Shown: positions 33,960 to 42,260 of the stretch, in pieces
How the letters are laid out: every line of letters begins with the position of its first letter
How positions within the stretch are numbered: the stretch's first letter is position 1
Assembly (NCBI RefSeq): GCF_039889165.1
Contig: NZ_JAYMYY010000001.1
Coordinates: 496,001-560,000, forward strand
Source of the DNA: Pseudocitrobacter cyperus
Lineage (GTDB): Bacteria > Pseudomonadota > Gammaproteobacteria > Enterobacterales > Enterobacteriaceae
Direction of reading: 5' to 3'
Length of the DNA: 64,000 nucleotides
Translations under genes and position numbers: made by a program
The notes under the pieces: model-generated
The model's input: the letters and a program-made list of their open reading frames with translations, nothing else
Told to the model about the DNA's origin: nothing
Database searches by the model: none

Positions 33960-34379
33960 TCAGCGCGCGTTTACTGCGCGCGCGGATTCATCAGCAAAAG
34001 CGAATCCCTCGTCCCGCCAGCCGGTTATTCCTCCGAGCATCAATTTCACCGGACGACCAAGCTGCGCCAGCTTAAGCGCGGCACGGTCGGCGCCATTGCA
34101 GTGCGGCCCGGCGCAGTAAACCACAAACAGTGTGTCCGCGGGCCACTCCGCCATTCGCGCTGCCGTTATCTGGCGATGTGGCAGATGTATCGCCCCCGGA
34201 ATATGGCAGCCGGAAAAATCCTGCGGACTTCCCACGACGTGAAGCAGCACAAAATCCACATCCTGCTGACGCTGTGCGGCGTGCACGTCTGCACAATCGG
34301 TCTCCATACTCAAACGCTGACGGAAATGGCGTAATGCCTCCTCTGATGAAGCCACCGCAAATTCACTCACATAACTCAT
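33960..34379 (-). CDS. Single-domain rhodanese-like sulfurtransferase
   Basis: A 139-residue rhodanese-domain protein. Seen are VLLHVVGSPQDFSGCHIPGAIHLP, typical of the domain's first half, and VVYCAGPHCNGADRAALKL, where the Cys of YCAGPHCNG is the likely persulfide carrier. The ATG at 34379 has AGAGGA seven bases upstream; a GTG two codons before is less likely. Divergent from ftrA, with which such genes are often paired. The sulfur donor and acceptor are unknown. Confidence 0.88.
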   Translation of the reverse strand: MSYVSEFAVASSEEALRHFRQRLSMETDCADVHAAQRQQDVDFVLLHVVGSPQDFSGCHIPGAIHLPHRQITAARMAEWPADTLFVVYCAGPHCNGADRAALKLAQLGRPVKLMLGGITGWRDEGFAFADESARAVNAR

Positions 34380-34501
34380 AGTCACATCCTCTGCTCTGTG
34401 TTAACACTATATTTACCGCAACAGCGGTATTGACTAACGTGAGTATAAACATGGGATTAACCGCTAATCCGCCCGTATTCCTGACAGAAAACGGCCAGAA
34501 G

Positions 34502-35464
34502 ATGACAATTGCCACCTCCCACAACGTTGTTGTGCTGGCTTACGATGGGCTTTGCACATTTGAGTTCGGCGTCGCCGTTGAGATTTTCGGGCTACCGCGT
34601 CCGGAGATGGGCGGTGACTGGTATCGCTTTGCGGTGGCGGCCGTTGATGAAGGCGAGATGCGGGCGACGGGCGGTATTCGCCTGGTCGCTGATGGTGGGC
34701 TGGATCTGCTCAATGAAGCCAGTACTATTGTCGTCCCTGGCTGGCGCGGCATTGATGCATCCGTCCCGCAAGCGCTTTGTGAAGCACTACGTCAGGCACA
34801 TGCCCGTGGCTGCCGAATTATCTCCATCTGCTCCGGCGTCTTTGTGCTGGCGGCCGCAGGATTATTAAACGGCAGGCAAGCCACCACCCACTGGCGCTAT
34901 ACCGATACGTTACAGCAGCGTTTCCCGGCGATCGATGTCGTCGCGGATGTGCTCTACGTCGCACAGGATAATGTTTTCACCTCGGCGGGCAGCGCTGCCG
35001 GAATAGATCTTTGCTTACATGTCGTCCGGCTCGATTTCGGCCTGGCGGCCGCCAATCGGGTGGCTCGTCGGTTAGTTGTCCAGCCTCATCGCGACGGTGC
35101 GCAAAAGCAGCAGGTAGAGCGCCCGGTTGCGCGGGATCGAGAAAGTTTGCGTCTGGGCGCGCTGTTCGATTATCTGCGACAAAACCTGGCGGATAACCAC
35201 ACCGTCGCGTCGCTGGCGCAGCGTATGGGGATGAGTGAGCGCACGTTTCTACGCCGTTTTCAGGAAGCAACAGGTAAAACCCCTGCCCGCTGGTTGCTCG
35301 ACGAACGCCTCAGCCAGGCACAGCATTATCTGATCACTACCCGCATCGGCATGGAGATCATCGCGGAACGTTCAGGCTTCGGTAACGGTAAAAATCTGCG
35401 CCGCCACTTTCAACAACACATGGCAATGAGTCCTGTTGCCTATCGAAAAAAATTCACACCATGA
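34502..35464 (+). CDS. ftrA: Transcriptional regulator FtrA (GlxA family: DJ-1/PfpI plus AraC domains)
   Basis: An AraC-type regulator with an N-terminal amidotransferase-like domain (HNVVVLAYDGLCTFEFGVAVEIFG; nucleophile-elbow Cys in RIISICSGVFVLAAAGLL) and a C-terminal pair of helix-turn-helix motifs (TVASLAQRMGMSERTFLRRF, IIAERSGFGNGKNLRRHF). From 34502 it is 320 residues. The frame is open to 34430 with another Met at 34451; no start has a good ribosome site, so the true start is uncertain. Divergent from the rhodanese gene, which it probably regulates. Confidence 0.87.
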   Translation: MTIATSHNVVVLAYDGLCTFEFGVAVEIFGLPRPEMGGDWYRFAVAAVDEGEMRATGGIRLVADGGLDLLNEASTIVVPGWRGIDASVPQALCEALRQAHARGCRIISICSGVFVLAAAGLLNGRQATTHWRYTDTLQQRFPAIDVVADVLYVAQDNVFTSAGSAAGIDLCLHVVRLDFGLAAANRVARRLVVQPHRDGAQKQQVERPVARDRESLRLGALFDYLRQNLADNHTVASLAQRMGMSERTFLRRFQEATGKTPARWLLDERLSQAQHYLITTRIGMEIIAERSGFGNGKNLRRHFQQHMAMSPVAYRKKFTP

Positions 35465-35483
35465 CAAATACGGAAGTTCAGGC

Positions 35484-35510
35484 AAAAAAAAAACCGCCAG
35501 GTAGCTGACG
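35484..35510 (-). terminator. Strong terminator of an unassigned minus-strand transcript
   Basis: On the minus strand ACCGTCAG and CTGGCGGT form a stem around CTAC, followed by ten T. It is a near-ideal intrinsic terminator but no established gene ends just before it. The nearest minus-strand candidates are the small frame at 35624-35794 and dcp, whose stop is 425 bp away. Confidence 0.85.
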
Positions 35511-35623
35511 GTAAATGCTTGCATGGATAGATCTGTGTTATTGATTAAACAATCAGTCGTAGGCATCCGTGATTACGATGATTGTTGTTGTAAGCATCCT
35601 GACACAGACATCCTCAATGAAGA

Positions 35624-35794
35624 TTAAACAACGAATACGTTATTTGCCGTATTCGCCTTCCAGCCCTTTTTGCTTTTACAGCAGGCGGTACGCTCCGCCC
35701 ACAATCTGCCAGAACGCGACGTCTGTAAGTCCTGATTTTCTGGGGTCGTAGACCAGGTAACGCCACGGCGAATTTTACGTGTGATATTTTTCAT
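35624..35794 (-). CDS. Possible 56-residue basic small protein
   Basis: A 56-codon frame with a strong ribosome site (GGAGGG, five bases from ATG). The product is basic (MKNITRKIRRGVTWSTTPE, RTACCKSKKGWKANT) with no membrane helix. A different frame of the same DNA also looks protein-like (WRYLVYDPRKSGLTDVAFWQ ending in a stop), so this may be a frameshifted or decaying gene. It lies between dcp and the strong terminator at 35484, all on the minus strand. I do not recognise a family. Confidence 0.4.
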   Translation of the reverse strand: MKNITRKIRRGVTWSTTPENQDLQTSRSGRLWAERTACCKSKKGWKANTANNVFVV

Positions 35795-35935
35795 ACTACC
35801 CTCCGGCAGATTGTCGACATTTAATCCGTTAACTCAACAAGTTACAAAGCAATAGTAGCATCCTGAATAGCGATTTATTTCAATAAATGCGCGTATTTGT
35901 AAAGACACCGTGAGGTACTGTACGATCCCGCTGAT

Positions 35936-37981
35936 TTACTCGCTTAACCCGCGGTTTCTCAGCATCGGATCAATCAACGGATCGTGCCCGCGCCACACGC
36001 GATAAAGCGTTTCTAAATCACTGCTATTGCCGCGCGATAAAATCGCCTCGCGAAAACGCTCGCCATTTTCACGACTCAACCCGCCGTGTTCCTCAAACCA
36101 CTGATAGCCGTCATCTGCCAGCATCTGCGTCCACAGATAGGCGTAATAACCGGCGGCATAGCCACCGCCAAAAATGTGCGCAAAATAACTGCTGCGATAA
36201 CGTGGCGGCACGGCAGCGAGATCCAGATGTTCCTGCTGTAACGCCTGTACCTCGAATTGTTCAACGCTGTTTACCACCGTCTGCCCATCCAGCGTATGCC
36301 AGTGCATATCGAGCAGCGCCGCGCTGAGCAATTCCGTCATATCGTAGCCCTTATTAAATTTCGCCGCGCGGAACATGCTGTCGCGCAACGCTTCAGGCAT
36401 GGGCTCACCCGTCTGGTGATGACGCGCATAGTGAGCGAATACGTCAGGATGACTGGCCCAGTGCTCATTGATTTGCGAAGGAAACTCAACAAAATCGCGC
36501 GGCGTGCTAGTGCCGGAGAGCGTCGCATATTTCTGGCGGGCAAACAGGCCGTGTAACGCGTGACCAAACTCATGGAACAGGGTGATGACATCATCCCAGG
36601 AGAGCAACGCACTATTCCCGTCGACCGGTTTTGCGTAGTTGCAGACGTTGTAAATCACCGGGCGCGTATTCAGAAGCGTCGACTGCTGGACAAAGTTATC
36701 CATCCATGCCCCGCCGCTTTTGCTATCACGCGCGAAGAAATCACCATAAAACAGCGCAATTCCCTCGCCATTTTCGGCGAAAACCTCCCAAACACGCACG
36801 TCAGGATGATAGACGGGAAGGTCAAAACGCTCGACAAATCGCACACCAAAGAGCTGTGTCGCCGCCCAGAACACACCGTCGATCAACACACGCTCAAGGG
36901 CAAAGTACGGTTTGATTTGCGCTTCATCAATCGCGTATTTCTCACGGCGAACCTGTTCAGAGTAGAAGAGCCAGTCCCACGCCTGTGCCGAAAATGGCTG
37001 TGGTTTAGCATCGATAATTTGCTGAATATCCGCCAGTTCGCGCTCTGCGCGCGCCCTCGCAGCCGGAGCAATTTCCCGCATAAAATGCAGCGCGGCATCG
37101 GGTGTCTTCGCCATTTGATCGGCCATGCTCCAGCTTGCGTAATCGGCAAAGCCCAGCAGCTTCGCCTGTTTTGCGCGGATCTCCGCAAGCGTCAGCACCA
37201 GTTTGCGGGTGTCATTTTCGTCACCCTTTTCCGTGCGCGACCATGCCGCTTTAAACAGCTTTTCGCGAGTCGATTGATTACGCAGGGTTGCCAGTAACGG
37301 TTGTTGGGTGGTGTTCAGTAGCGGCAGCAGCCAGCTATTATTCAGACCGCGAGCCTGCGCTGCCGCTCGTGCAACGGCCAGCTCTTCCGCGCTCAGGCCG
37401 TCAAGCTCGAGAGGATCCTCGACGACAAGCCCCCCTGCTTTGCTGGCTGCCAGCAGGCGTTGATGAAACTGGCTGCTGAGGGTCGCGGCCTGGGTGTTCA
37501 GTGCTTTCAACTGCGCTTTTTGCTCAGCGCCGAGCGTGGCGCCAGCCAGAATAAAGCGCTGATAAATCACCTCGACCAGCCGGAGAGACTCTTCGTCCAG
37601 AGACGACGTGTCTCGCGCCAGCCAGACCGTTTTAACCCGCGCAAACAGGGCATCATCAAGATAAATATCGTTAGCCAACTCCGCCAGTTCCGCAGAGAAC
37701 TGCTCATCAAGACGCTGGATCTCATCGTTGGTATGAGCAGCCGCCATCGCAAAAAAGACGCTGGTGACGCGGGTTAACAGTTCACCGCTTTTCTCCAGCG
37801 GGATAAAAGTATTTTCGAAGGTAGCCGGTTGCGGGTTTTGCGCAATCGCCTCGATCTCTTTACGTTTACGTTTCACGGCTTCATTAAACGCCGGGCGGTA
37901 GTCGCTATCGCTGATTAAATTGAACGGCGGTGCCTGATACGGCAGTGTACTGGCGGCGAAGAAAGGATTGCTGGCCAACAT
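35936..37981 (-). CDS. dcp: Peptidyl-dipeptidase Dcp
   Basis: Zinc metallopeptidase (M3 family) that releases dipeptides from peptide C-termini. Starting at 37981 (MLASNPFFAAS) gives 681 residues, exactly the E. coli length, with GGGAG upstream; the frame is open 19 codons further. The zinc motif is FHEFGHALHGLF with a downstream Glu in FVEFPSQINEHW. Other landmarks: RLDEQFSAELAELANDIYL, QVRREKYAIDEAQIKPYF, HIFGGGYAAGYYAYLWTQML. Monocistronic, divergent from ydfG. Confidence 0.96.
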   Translation of the reverse strand: MLASNPFFAASTLPYQAPPFNLISDSDYRPAFNEAVKRKRKEIEAIAQNPQPATFENTFIPLEKSGELLTRVTSVFFAMAAAHTNDEIQRLDEQFSAELAELANDIYLDDALFARVKTVWLARDTSSLDEESLRLVEVIYQRFILAGATLGAEQKAQLKALNTQAATLSSQFHQRLLAASKAGGLVVEDPLELDGLSAEELAVARAAAQARGLNNSWLLPLLNTTQQPLLATLRNQSTREKLFKAAWSRTEKGDENDTRKLVLTLAEIRAKQAKLLGFADYASWSMADQMAKTPDAALHFMREIAPAARARAERELADIQQIIDAKPQPFSAQAWDWLFYSEQVRREKYAIDEAQIKPYFALERVLIDGVFWAATQLFGVRFVERFDLPVYHPDVRVWEVFAENGEGIALFYGDFFARDSKSGGAWMDNFVQQSTLLNTRPVIYNVCNYAKPVDGNSALLSWDDVITLFHEFGHALHGLFARQKYATLSGTSTPRDFVEFPSQINEHWASHPDVFAHYARHHQTGEPMPEALRDSMFRAAKFNKGYDMTELLSAALLDMHWHTLDGQTVVNSVEQFEVQALQQEHLDLAAVPPRYRSSYFAHIFGGGYAAGYYAYLWTQMLADDGYQWFEEHGGLSRENGERFREAILSRGNSSDLETLYRVWRGHDPLIDPMLRNRGLSE

Positions 37982-38105
37982 GATCGACTCCCTGGAATGA
38001 CTTTCCCATAGAGTAGGCACCCCCAGGAAAGACCGCAACCACTTCCCGCGAGAGAAAAGAGCATGCTATCGTAATAACACACAAAAAGCGTTGAGGAACA
38101 GAGAG

Positions 38106-38855
38106 ATGATCATACTGGTTACCGGGGCAACGGCAGGTTTTGGTGAAAGCATTACACGTCGTTTTGTCGCCAATGGGCACAAAGTCATCGCCACAGGACG
38201 CCGTCAGGAGCGTTTGCAGGTATTAAAAGATGAACTTGGCGATAGCGTGCTGACTGTTCAACTGGATGTCCGCAACCGTGCGGCCATTGAGGAGGCCATC
38301 AGCCACCTGCCCGCAGACTGGCAGTCTATTGATGTGCTGGTGAATAACGCCGGGTTAGCGTTAGGTATGGAACCGGCGCACAAGGCAAGCGTTGAAGACT
38401 GGGAAAACATGATAGACACCAACAACAAAGGGCTGGTGTATATGACCCGCGCGGTGTTACCGGGCATGGTGGAACGCAATCGCGGCCATATTATCAATAT
38501 CGGTTCGACAGCAGGAAGCTGGCCTTATGCAGGCGGCAACGTGTACGGCGCAACGAAAGCATTTGTGCGTCAGTTCAGCCTCAATCTGCGCACCGACCTG
38601 CACGGCACAGCCCTTCGCGTGACCGACATTGAACCCGGCCTGGTTGGCGGCACGGAGTTCTCAAATGTGCGTTTTAAAGGCGATGATACGAAAGTGGAAA
38701 AAACGTACGAGAACACCCATGCGCTGACGGCGGAAGATGTCACTGAAGCCGTCTGGTGGGTGGCGACGTTGCCAAAACACGTCAATATCAACACCGTTGA
38801 AATGATGCCGGTTAGCCAGACCTACGCCGGTCTGAGCGTTCACCGCCAAAATTGA
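38106..38855 (+). CDS. ydfG: NADP+-dependent 3-hydroxy acid dehydrogenase YdfG
   Basis: Classical SDR of 249 residues; E. coli YdfG oxidises L-serine and L-allo-threonine and reduces malonic semialdehyde from pyrimidine breakdown. Cofactor motif VTGATAGFGESITRRF, then NNAGLALG, active-site Ser and YxxxK in INIGSTAGSWPYAGGNVYGATKA, and GLVGGTEFSNVRF. Starting at 38106 (MIILVTGATAG) is standard; GAGGAAC lies upstream. It precedes rspR by 92 bp on the same strand. Confidence 0.95.
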   Translation: MIILVTGATAGFGESITRRFVANGHKVIATGRRQERLQVLKDELGDSVLTVQLDVRNRAAIEEAISHLPADWQSIDVLVNNAGLALGMEPAHKASVEDWENMIDTNNKGLVYMTRAVLPGMVERNRGHIINIGSTAGSWPYAGGNVYGATKAFVRQFSLNLRTDLHGTALRVTDIEPGLVGGTEFSNVRFKGDDTKVEKTYENTHALTAEDVTEAVWWVATLPKHVNINTVEMMPVSQTYAGLSVHRQN

Positions 38856-38947
38856 TCTTTTTGCCCCTGCCCGACGCCCGTCGGGTATGGGCTCATCAAC
38901 AAAAAAAGCGTAAAATAGAGGCCAATTCAGCTAATAAGAACGAGTCA

Positions 38948-39634
38948 ATGGCCGCCGAAACACAACTGAACCCAACACAGCCTGTTAATCAGCAGATTTA
39001 TCGCATTCTTCGTCGCGATATCGTGCACTGTTTAATCCCGCCGGGAACGCCTCTTTCTGAGAAAGACGTGTCGATGCGTTTTGACGTCTCGCGCCAGCCC
39101 GTGCGCGAAGCCTTTATCAAACTGGCAGAAAATGGCCTGATTCAGATTCGCCCGCAGCGCGGCAGCTACGTCAATAAAATCTCGCTTTCTCAGGTTCGCA
39201 ATGGCTGCTTTGTACGCCAGGCCATTGAATGTGCGGTGGCGCGTCGGGCGGCGGGAATGGTCACTGACAAGCAGCTTTACCAGCTCGAACAAAACCTTCA
39301 TCAGCAGCGTATTGCCATTGACCGGCAGCAACATAATGACTTCTTCCAGCTTGATGATGAGTTTCATCAGCTTCTGTCACTGATTGCTGACTGCCAACTG
39401 GCATGGGATACCATAGAAAATATTAAAGCGGCGATTGACCGGGTGCGCTATATGAGCCTCGACCACATCTCATCACCGGAAATGCTCCTCGCGCAACACC
39501 ACGAAATTTTTACGGCGCTGGAAAAACGCGACCCGGACTTAGTGGAAAAGGCGATGACGATTCACCTGCAGGAAATTAGCGAATCGGTACAACTGATTCG
39601 TCAGGAAAAGCTCGATTGGTTTAGCGAAGAGTAA
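38948..39634 (+). CDS. rspR: GntR-family regulator RspR (YdfH)
   Basis: A 228-residue FadR-subfamily (FCD domain) repressor, the length of E. coli YdfH/RspR, which represses rspAB. The winged helix is at residues 12-75 (QPVNQQIYRILRRDIVHCL, VSRQPVREAFIKLAENGLIQIRPQRGSYV) and the all-helical effector domain has the metal-binding pattern DDEFHQLL ... HHEIFTAL ... HLQEI. Its target rspA lies 10 kb away in the same window, with a candidate operator at 50290. A bidirectional terminator follows. Confidence 0.94.
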   Translation: MAAETQLNPTQPVNQQIYRILRRDIVHCLIPPGTPLSEKDVSMRFDVSRQPVREAFIKLAENGLIQIRPQRGSYVNKISLSQVRNGCFVRQAIECAVARRAAGMVTDKQLYQLEQNLHQQRIAIDRQQHNDFFQLDDEFHQLLSLIADCQLAWDTIENIKAAIDRVRYMSLDHISSPEMLLAQHHEIFTALEKRDPDLVEKAMTIHLQEISESVQLIRQEKLDWFSEE

Positions 39635-39668
39635 TAAGAAACCTTCACACGTGTGTGAAGGTTTCTTA
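39635..39668. terminator. Bidirectional terminator between rspR and the stress protein gene
   Basis: TAAGAAACCTTCACAC pairs with GTGTGAAGGTTTCTTA over 16 bp, giving an A-rich left and T-rich right arm. It serves both convergent genes. Confidence 0.88.
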
Positions 39669-39674
39669 GTGCAT

Positions 39675-40109
39675 TCAGGATCCTCTGACAACCATCGTCG
39701 GTATTGCCGCATGGCGCAGAATCGACTCGGCATTTGATCCCAGAAGATGCGTAGTCCTGCCCGGCGAGCGTGAACCAATAACAATGGCGTCGTAGCCGTC
39801 ATTTTTGCTCATCTCGATAATCTCATCACGGATATTACCAAAGCGAACCTCGGTACGCAGACGAGACTCAGGAATATCTAATAAGCGAAACAGGCGTTTC
39901 ATCTTAATTTCCGATTCGTTTTTCATAAATGAATCGAACTTTTTAATATCTGAGGCGAAGCCGCGTAACAGTGAACGACTGCTGTTAGGCAGAACGTTTA
40001 CCAGCGTGATCTCCCCCCCTTCACCGGCCAACCAGGCCGCATGGCGCAACGCTTTGTCACTCAAATCCATTTCAAAAACATCTACAGGCATCAATATTTT
40101 TTTGTACAT
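39675..40109 (-). CDS. Universal stress protein (UspA family, UspF/UspG-like)
   Basis: A 144-residue single Usp domain: KKILMPVDVFEMDLSDKALRHAAWLA at the N-terminus, and the nucleotide-binding motif VIGSRSPGRTTHLLGSNAESILRHAAIPTMVV (G-2x-G-9x-G-S pattern), so it likely binds ATP. GGAGC precedes the start. It lies between rspR and ydfZ, in a stretch with anaerobic genes. Its exact Usp paralog is not certain. Confidence 0.88.
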   Translation of the reverse strand: MYKKILMPVDVFEMDLSDKALRHAAWLAGEGGEITLVNVLPNSSRSLLRGFASDIKKFDSFMKNESEIKMKRLFRLLDIPESRLRTEVRFGNIRDEIIEMSKNDGYDAIVIGSRSPGRTTHLLGSNAESILRHAAIPTMVVRGS

Positions 40110-40299
40110 AGCCCGAGCTCCTTATTCCAGAGAATAACTATTGCAGCCACGTAACAATGACATAATTAAACTGAACAAAAAAGCATTAATTACTCAATTA
40201 AACTATTCACCACTGAAAATATTCGTCCATTAATTCAGCTACTATTAATTAACCTAAAGATATGTATATCCCCACCCTTTCTCTAAAAAAAACGAGTAA

Positions 40300-40313
40300 T
40301 TGATCAAAAACAA
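40300..40313 (+). promoter_or_regulatory. Candidate FNR site upstream of ydfZ
   Basis: TTGATCAAAAACAA has a perfect left half and 4 of 5 matches in the right half of TTGAT-N4-ATCAA. It is 97 bp upstream of ydfZ, which is strongly FNR-activated in E. coli. The surrounding 300 bp between the stress protein gene and ydfZ holds no other gene I can see. Confidence 0.55.
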
Positions 40314-40409
40314 TTTAATTTTTGCAGAAAAGCGTATCTATAAACACCGTCGTTGCCAAACCGTCTTTTGTAATCGGCTTCGATGTGAAAGAAAAGAAAG
40401 GAGAACACC

Positions 40410-40613
40410 ATGATGACTTACGATCGTAACCGCAATGCAATTACTACTGGCAGCCGTGTAATGATTAATGGTACCGGAAAAACCGGTACAGTTAAGGCGA
40501 TTAACGCTAACGGCCTGACACCTGCTCAGGTGCGCCGCAGCAAAACAGTAGAAATTGATGGTTGTGACGGAGAGTTTGAGCCGATCGAGCTTATTCGCCT
40601 CGGCATGCACTAA
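40410..40613 (+). CDS. ydfZ: YdfZ, putative selenium-carrying protein
   Basis: A 67-residue protein matching E. coli YdfZ: TYDRNRNAITTGSRVMINGTGKTG, then RRSKTVEIDGCDGEFEPIELIRLGM. It contains the single conserved Cys (DGCDG) implicated in carrying selenium in E. coli. AGGAG lies six bases before the first of two adjacent ATG codons. Probably anaerobically induced through the FNR-like site. Confidence 0.93.
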   Translation: MMTYDRNRNAITTGSRVMINGTGKTGTVKAINANGLTPAQVRRSKTVEIDGCDGEFEPIELIRLGMH

Positions 40614-40627
40614 TTAGTGGTGTAATT

Positions 40628-40654
40628 CGGGTGGTCTTGTTCTTAGACCACCCG
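40628..40654. terminator. Inverted repeat between convergent ydfZ and ydfI
   Basis: CGGGTGGTCT and AGACCACCCG form a perfect 10-bp stem with a 7-base loop. No long T run follows on either strand, so termination strength is uncertain. Confidence 0.6.
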
Positions 40655-40667
40655 GTAAGATAATGCA

Positions 40668-42128
40668 TTAACCCTTAACAAACTCCGCAACCGTCGCTTT
40701 CGCACCCTGCGTCAGCAGTGACTTGTACGCCTTTGTCACTTGCGCCACAAATTTCGCTTCGTGTGGTAGCTCATTACCAAAGATAGCTTCAATACCCAGC
40801 AGCGCTTTCACGCGGGCTTCACCCTCTTCGCTCTGCGCCACTGTCGCCTGAATCACTGCCAGCAGCGGATCGCACACTTCAATTGCAGCGCCCTGCTCAT
40901 CCACACCACCGACATAACGCATCCAGCCCGCCACACCCAATGCCAGCAGAGCAAAGCTGCTGTTATGTGCCAGGTGCCAGCGAACAGAGTCCAGCATACG
41001 CTGTGGGAGCTTCTGGCTACCGTCCATCGCTATCTGCCATGTGCGATGGCGCAGCGCCGGGTTAGTGTAACGTTCAATCAGCAGATCGGCATAACGCGCC
41101 AGATCCACACCCTGCACCTTCAGGGTTGGCGCCTGCTCTTTCAGCATCAAATCATGCGCGGCACGACGATAGTTTTCATCTTCCATGCATTCATTGATAT
41201 GCTGATAGCCCGCCAGATAACCCAGATAAGCCAGGAATGAGTGGCTACCGTTCAACATACGCAGCTTCATCTCTTCGAACGGGATGACGTCAGAAACCAG
41301 TTCTGCGCCCGCTTTTTCCCACTCAGGACGACCTGCGACGAAGTTATCTTCAATCACCCACTGACGGAATGGTTCGCACGCCACACCAGCCGGATCGCGC
41401 ACACCGGTCAGATGTTCAATTTTATCCAGCGTATCGGCGGTAACGGCTGGAACGATACGGTCAACCATGGTAGACGGGAACGTCACGTTCTGTTCAATCC
41501 ATGTCGCCAGTTCTGCGTCAACCGCACGGGCATAAGCGGTGACGACGTTGCGCATCACATGGCCGTTTTCCGGCATGTTGTCGCAGGACATCACGCTGAA
41601 AGCCGGCAAGCCTGCGGCCTTACGGCGCGCCAGGGCTTCAACAATGACGCCAGGTGCCGATTTCGGCTGCTGCGGGTTCTGCAAATCCGCCACGATAAAG
41701 GGGTGATCGAGCATCAGTTGCCCGGTTGCCGGAGAGTGGCAGTAGCCTTTCTCGGTGATCGTCAGGGACACGATAGCCACCTGAGGTTCACACATTTTGG
41801 CGAGTACGGTTTCAAGACCGTCAACCTGCGCATGCAGGGCTTCTTTGACCACGCCTACAACACGCGCAGTCCAGGCGTCGGCAGACATCTCCGCTACCGT
41901 GTATAAATTGTCCTGGCTCTTCAGGTCAGCAATCTGCTGCTCGCCGCCAATCAGGTTAACTTCGGTATAACCCCAATCGCTGCCGTGCTCTGTGGCAAGG
42001 ATATCGGCATAGATTGCCTGATGGGCGCGATGAAACGCACCGAATCCGAGATGAACAATGCGCGGCACCAGTTTGCTGCGATCAAAGCTCGGGCGGGTTG
42101 CTTTAGCGGTTAATAGCTTATTTTGCAT
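40668..42128 (-). CDS. ydfI: Mannonate oxidoreductase-type enzyme YdfI (UxuB family)
   Basis: NAD-dependent polyol dehydrogenase that interconverts D-fructuronate and D-mannonate, or a close analogue. 486 residues, the E. coli YdfI length. Motifs: RIVHLGFGAFHRAHQAIYAD (cofactor site), SLTITEKGYCHSP, VMSCDNMPENGHVMRNVV, FPSTMVDRIVPA, and the active-site Lys in EEMKLRMLNGSHSFLAYLGYLAG. It is the last gene of the rspAB-TRAP cluster, 132 bp after the nearest TRAP gene. In the L-gulonate route described for E. coli CFT073 a UxuB-like enzyme acts between RspB and RspA types. Confidence 0.93.
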   Translation of the reverse strand: MQNKLLTAKATRPSFDRSKLVPRIVHLGFGAFHRAHQAIYADILATEHGSDWGYTEVNLIGGEQQIADLKSQDNLYTVAEMSADAWTARVVGVVKEALHAQVDGLETVLAKMCEPQVAIVSLTITEKGYCHSPATGQLMLDHPFIVADLQNPQQPKSAPGVIVEALARRKAAGLPAFSVMSCDNMPENGHVMRNVVTAYARAVDAELATWIEQNVTFPSTMVDRIVPAVTADTLDKIEHLTGVRDPAGVACEPFRQWVIEDNFVAGRPEWEKAGAELVSDVIPFEEMKLRMLNGSHSFLAYLGYLAGYQHINECMEDENYRRAAHDLMLKEQAPTLKVQGVDLARYADLLIERYTNPALRHRTWQIAMDGSQKLPQRMLDSVRWHLAHNSSFALLALGVAGWMRYVGGVDEQGAAIEVCDPLLAVIQATVAQSEEGEARVKALLGIEAIFGNELPHEAKFVAQVTKAYKSLLTQGAKATVAEFVKG

Positions 42129-42260
42129 CTTTATGACTCACTGTAGAGAACGTTGATTGCCATACTAGATTAACGAGTTGATTCTGCGTGTTTTTGATTT
42201 GAGTTAACTTATTGGCGATTGGTATGACATGATTTTTAAGTTGTGTGACAGCTATCGCCA

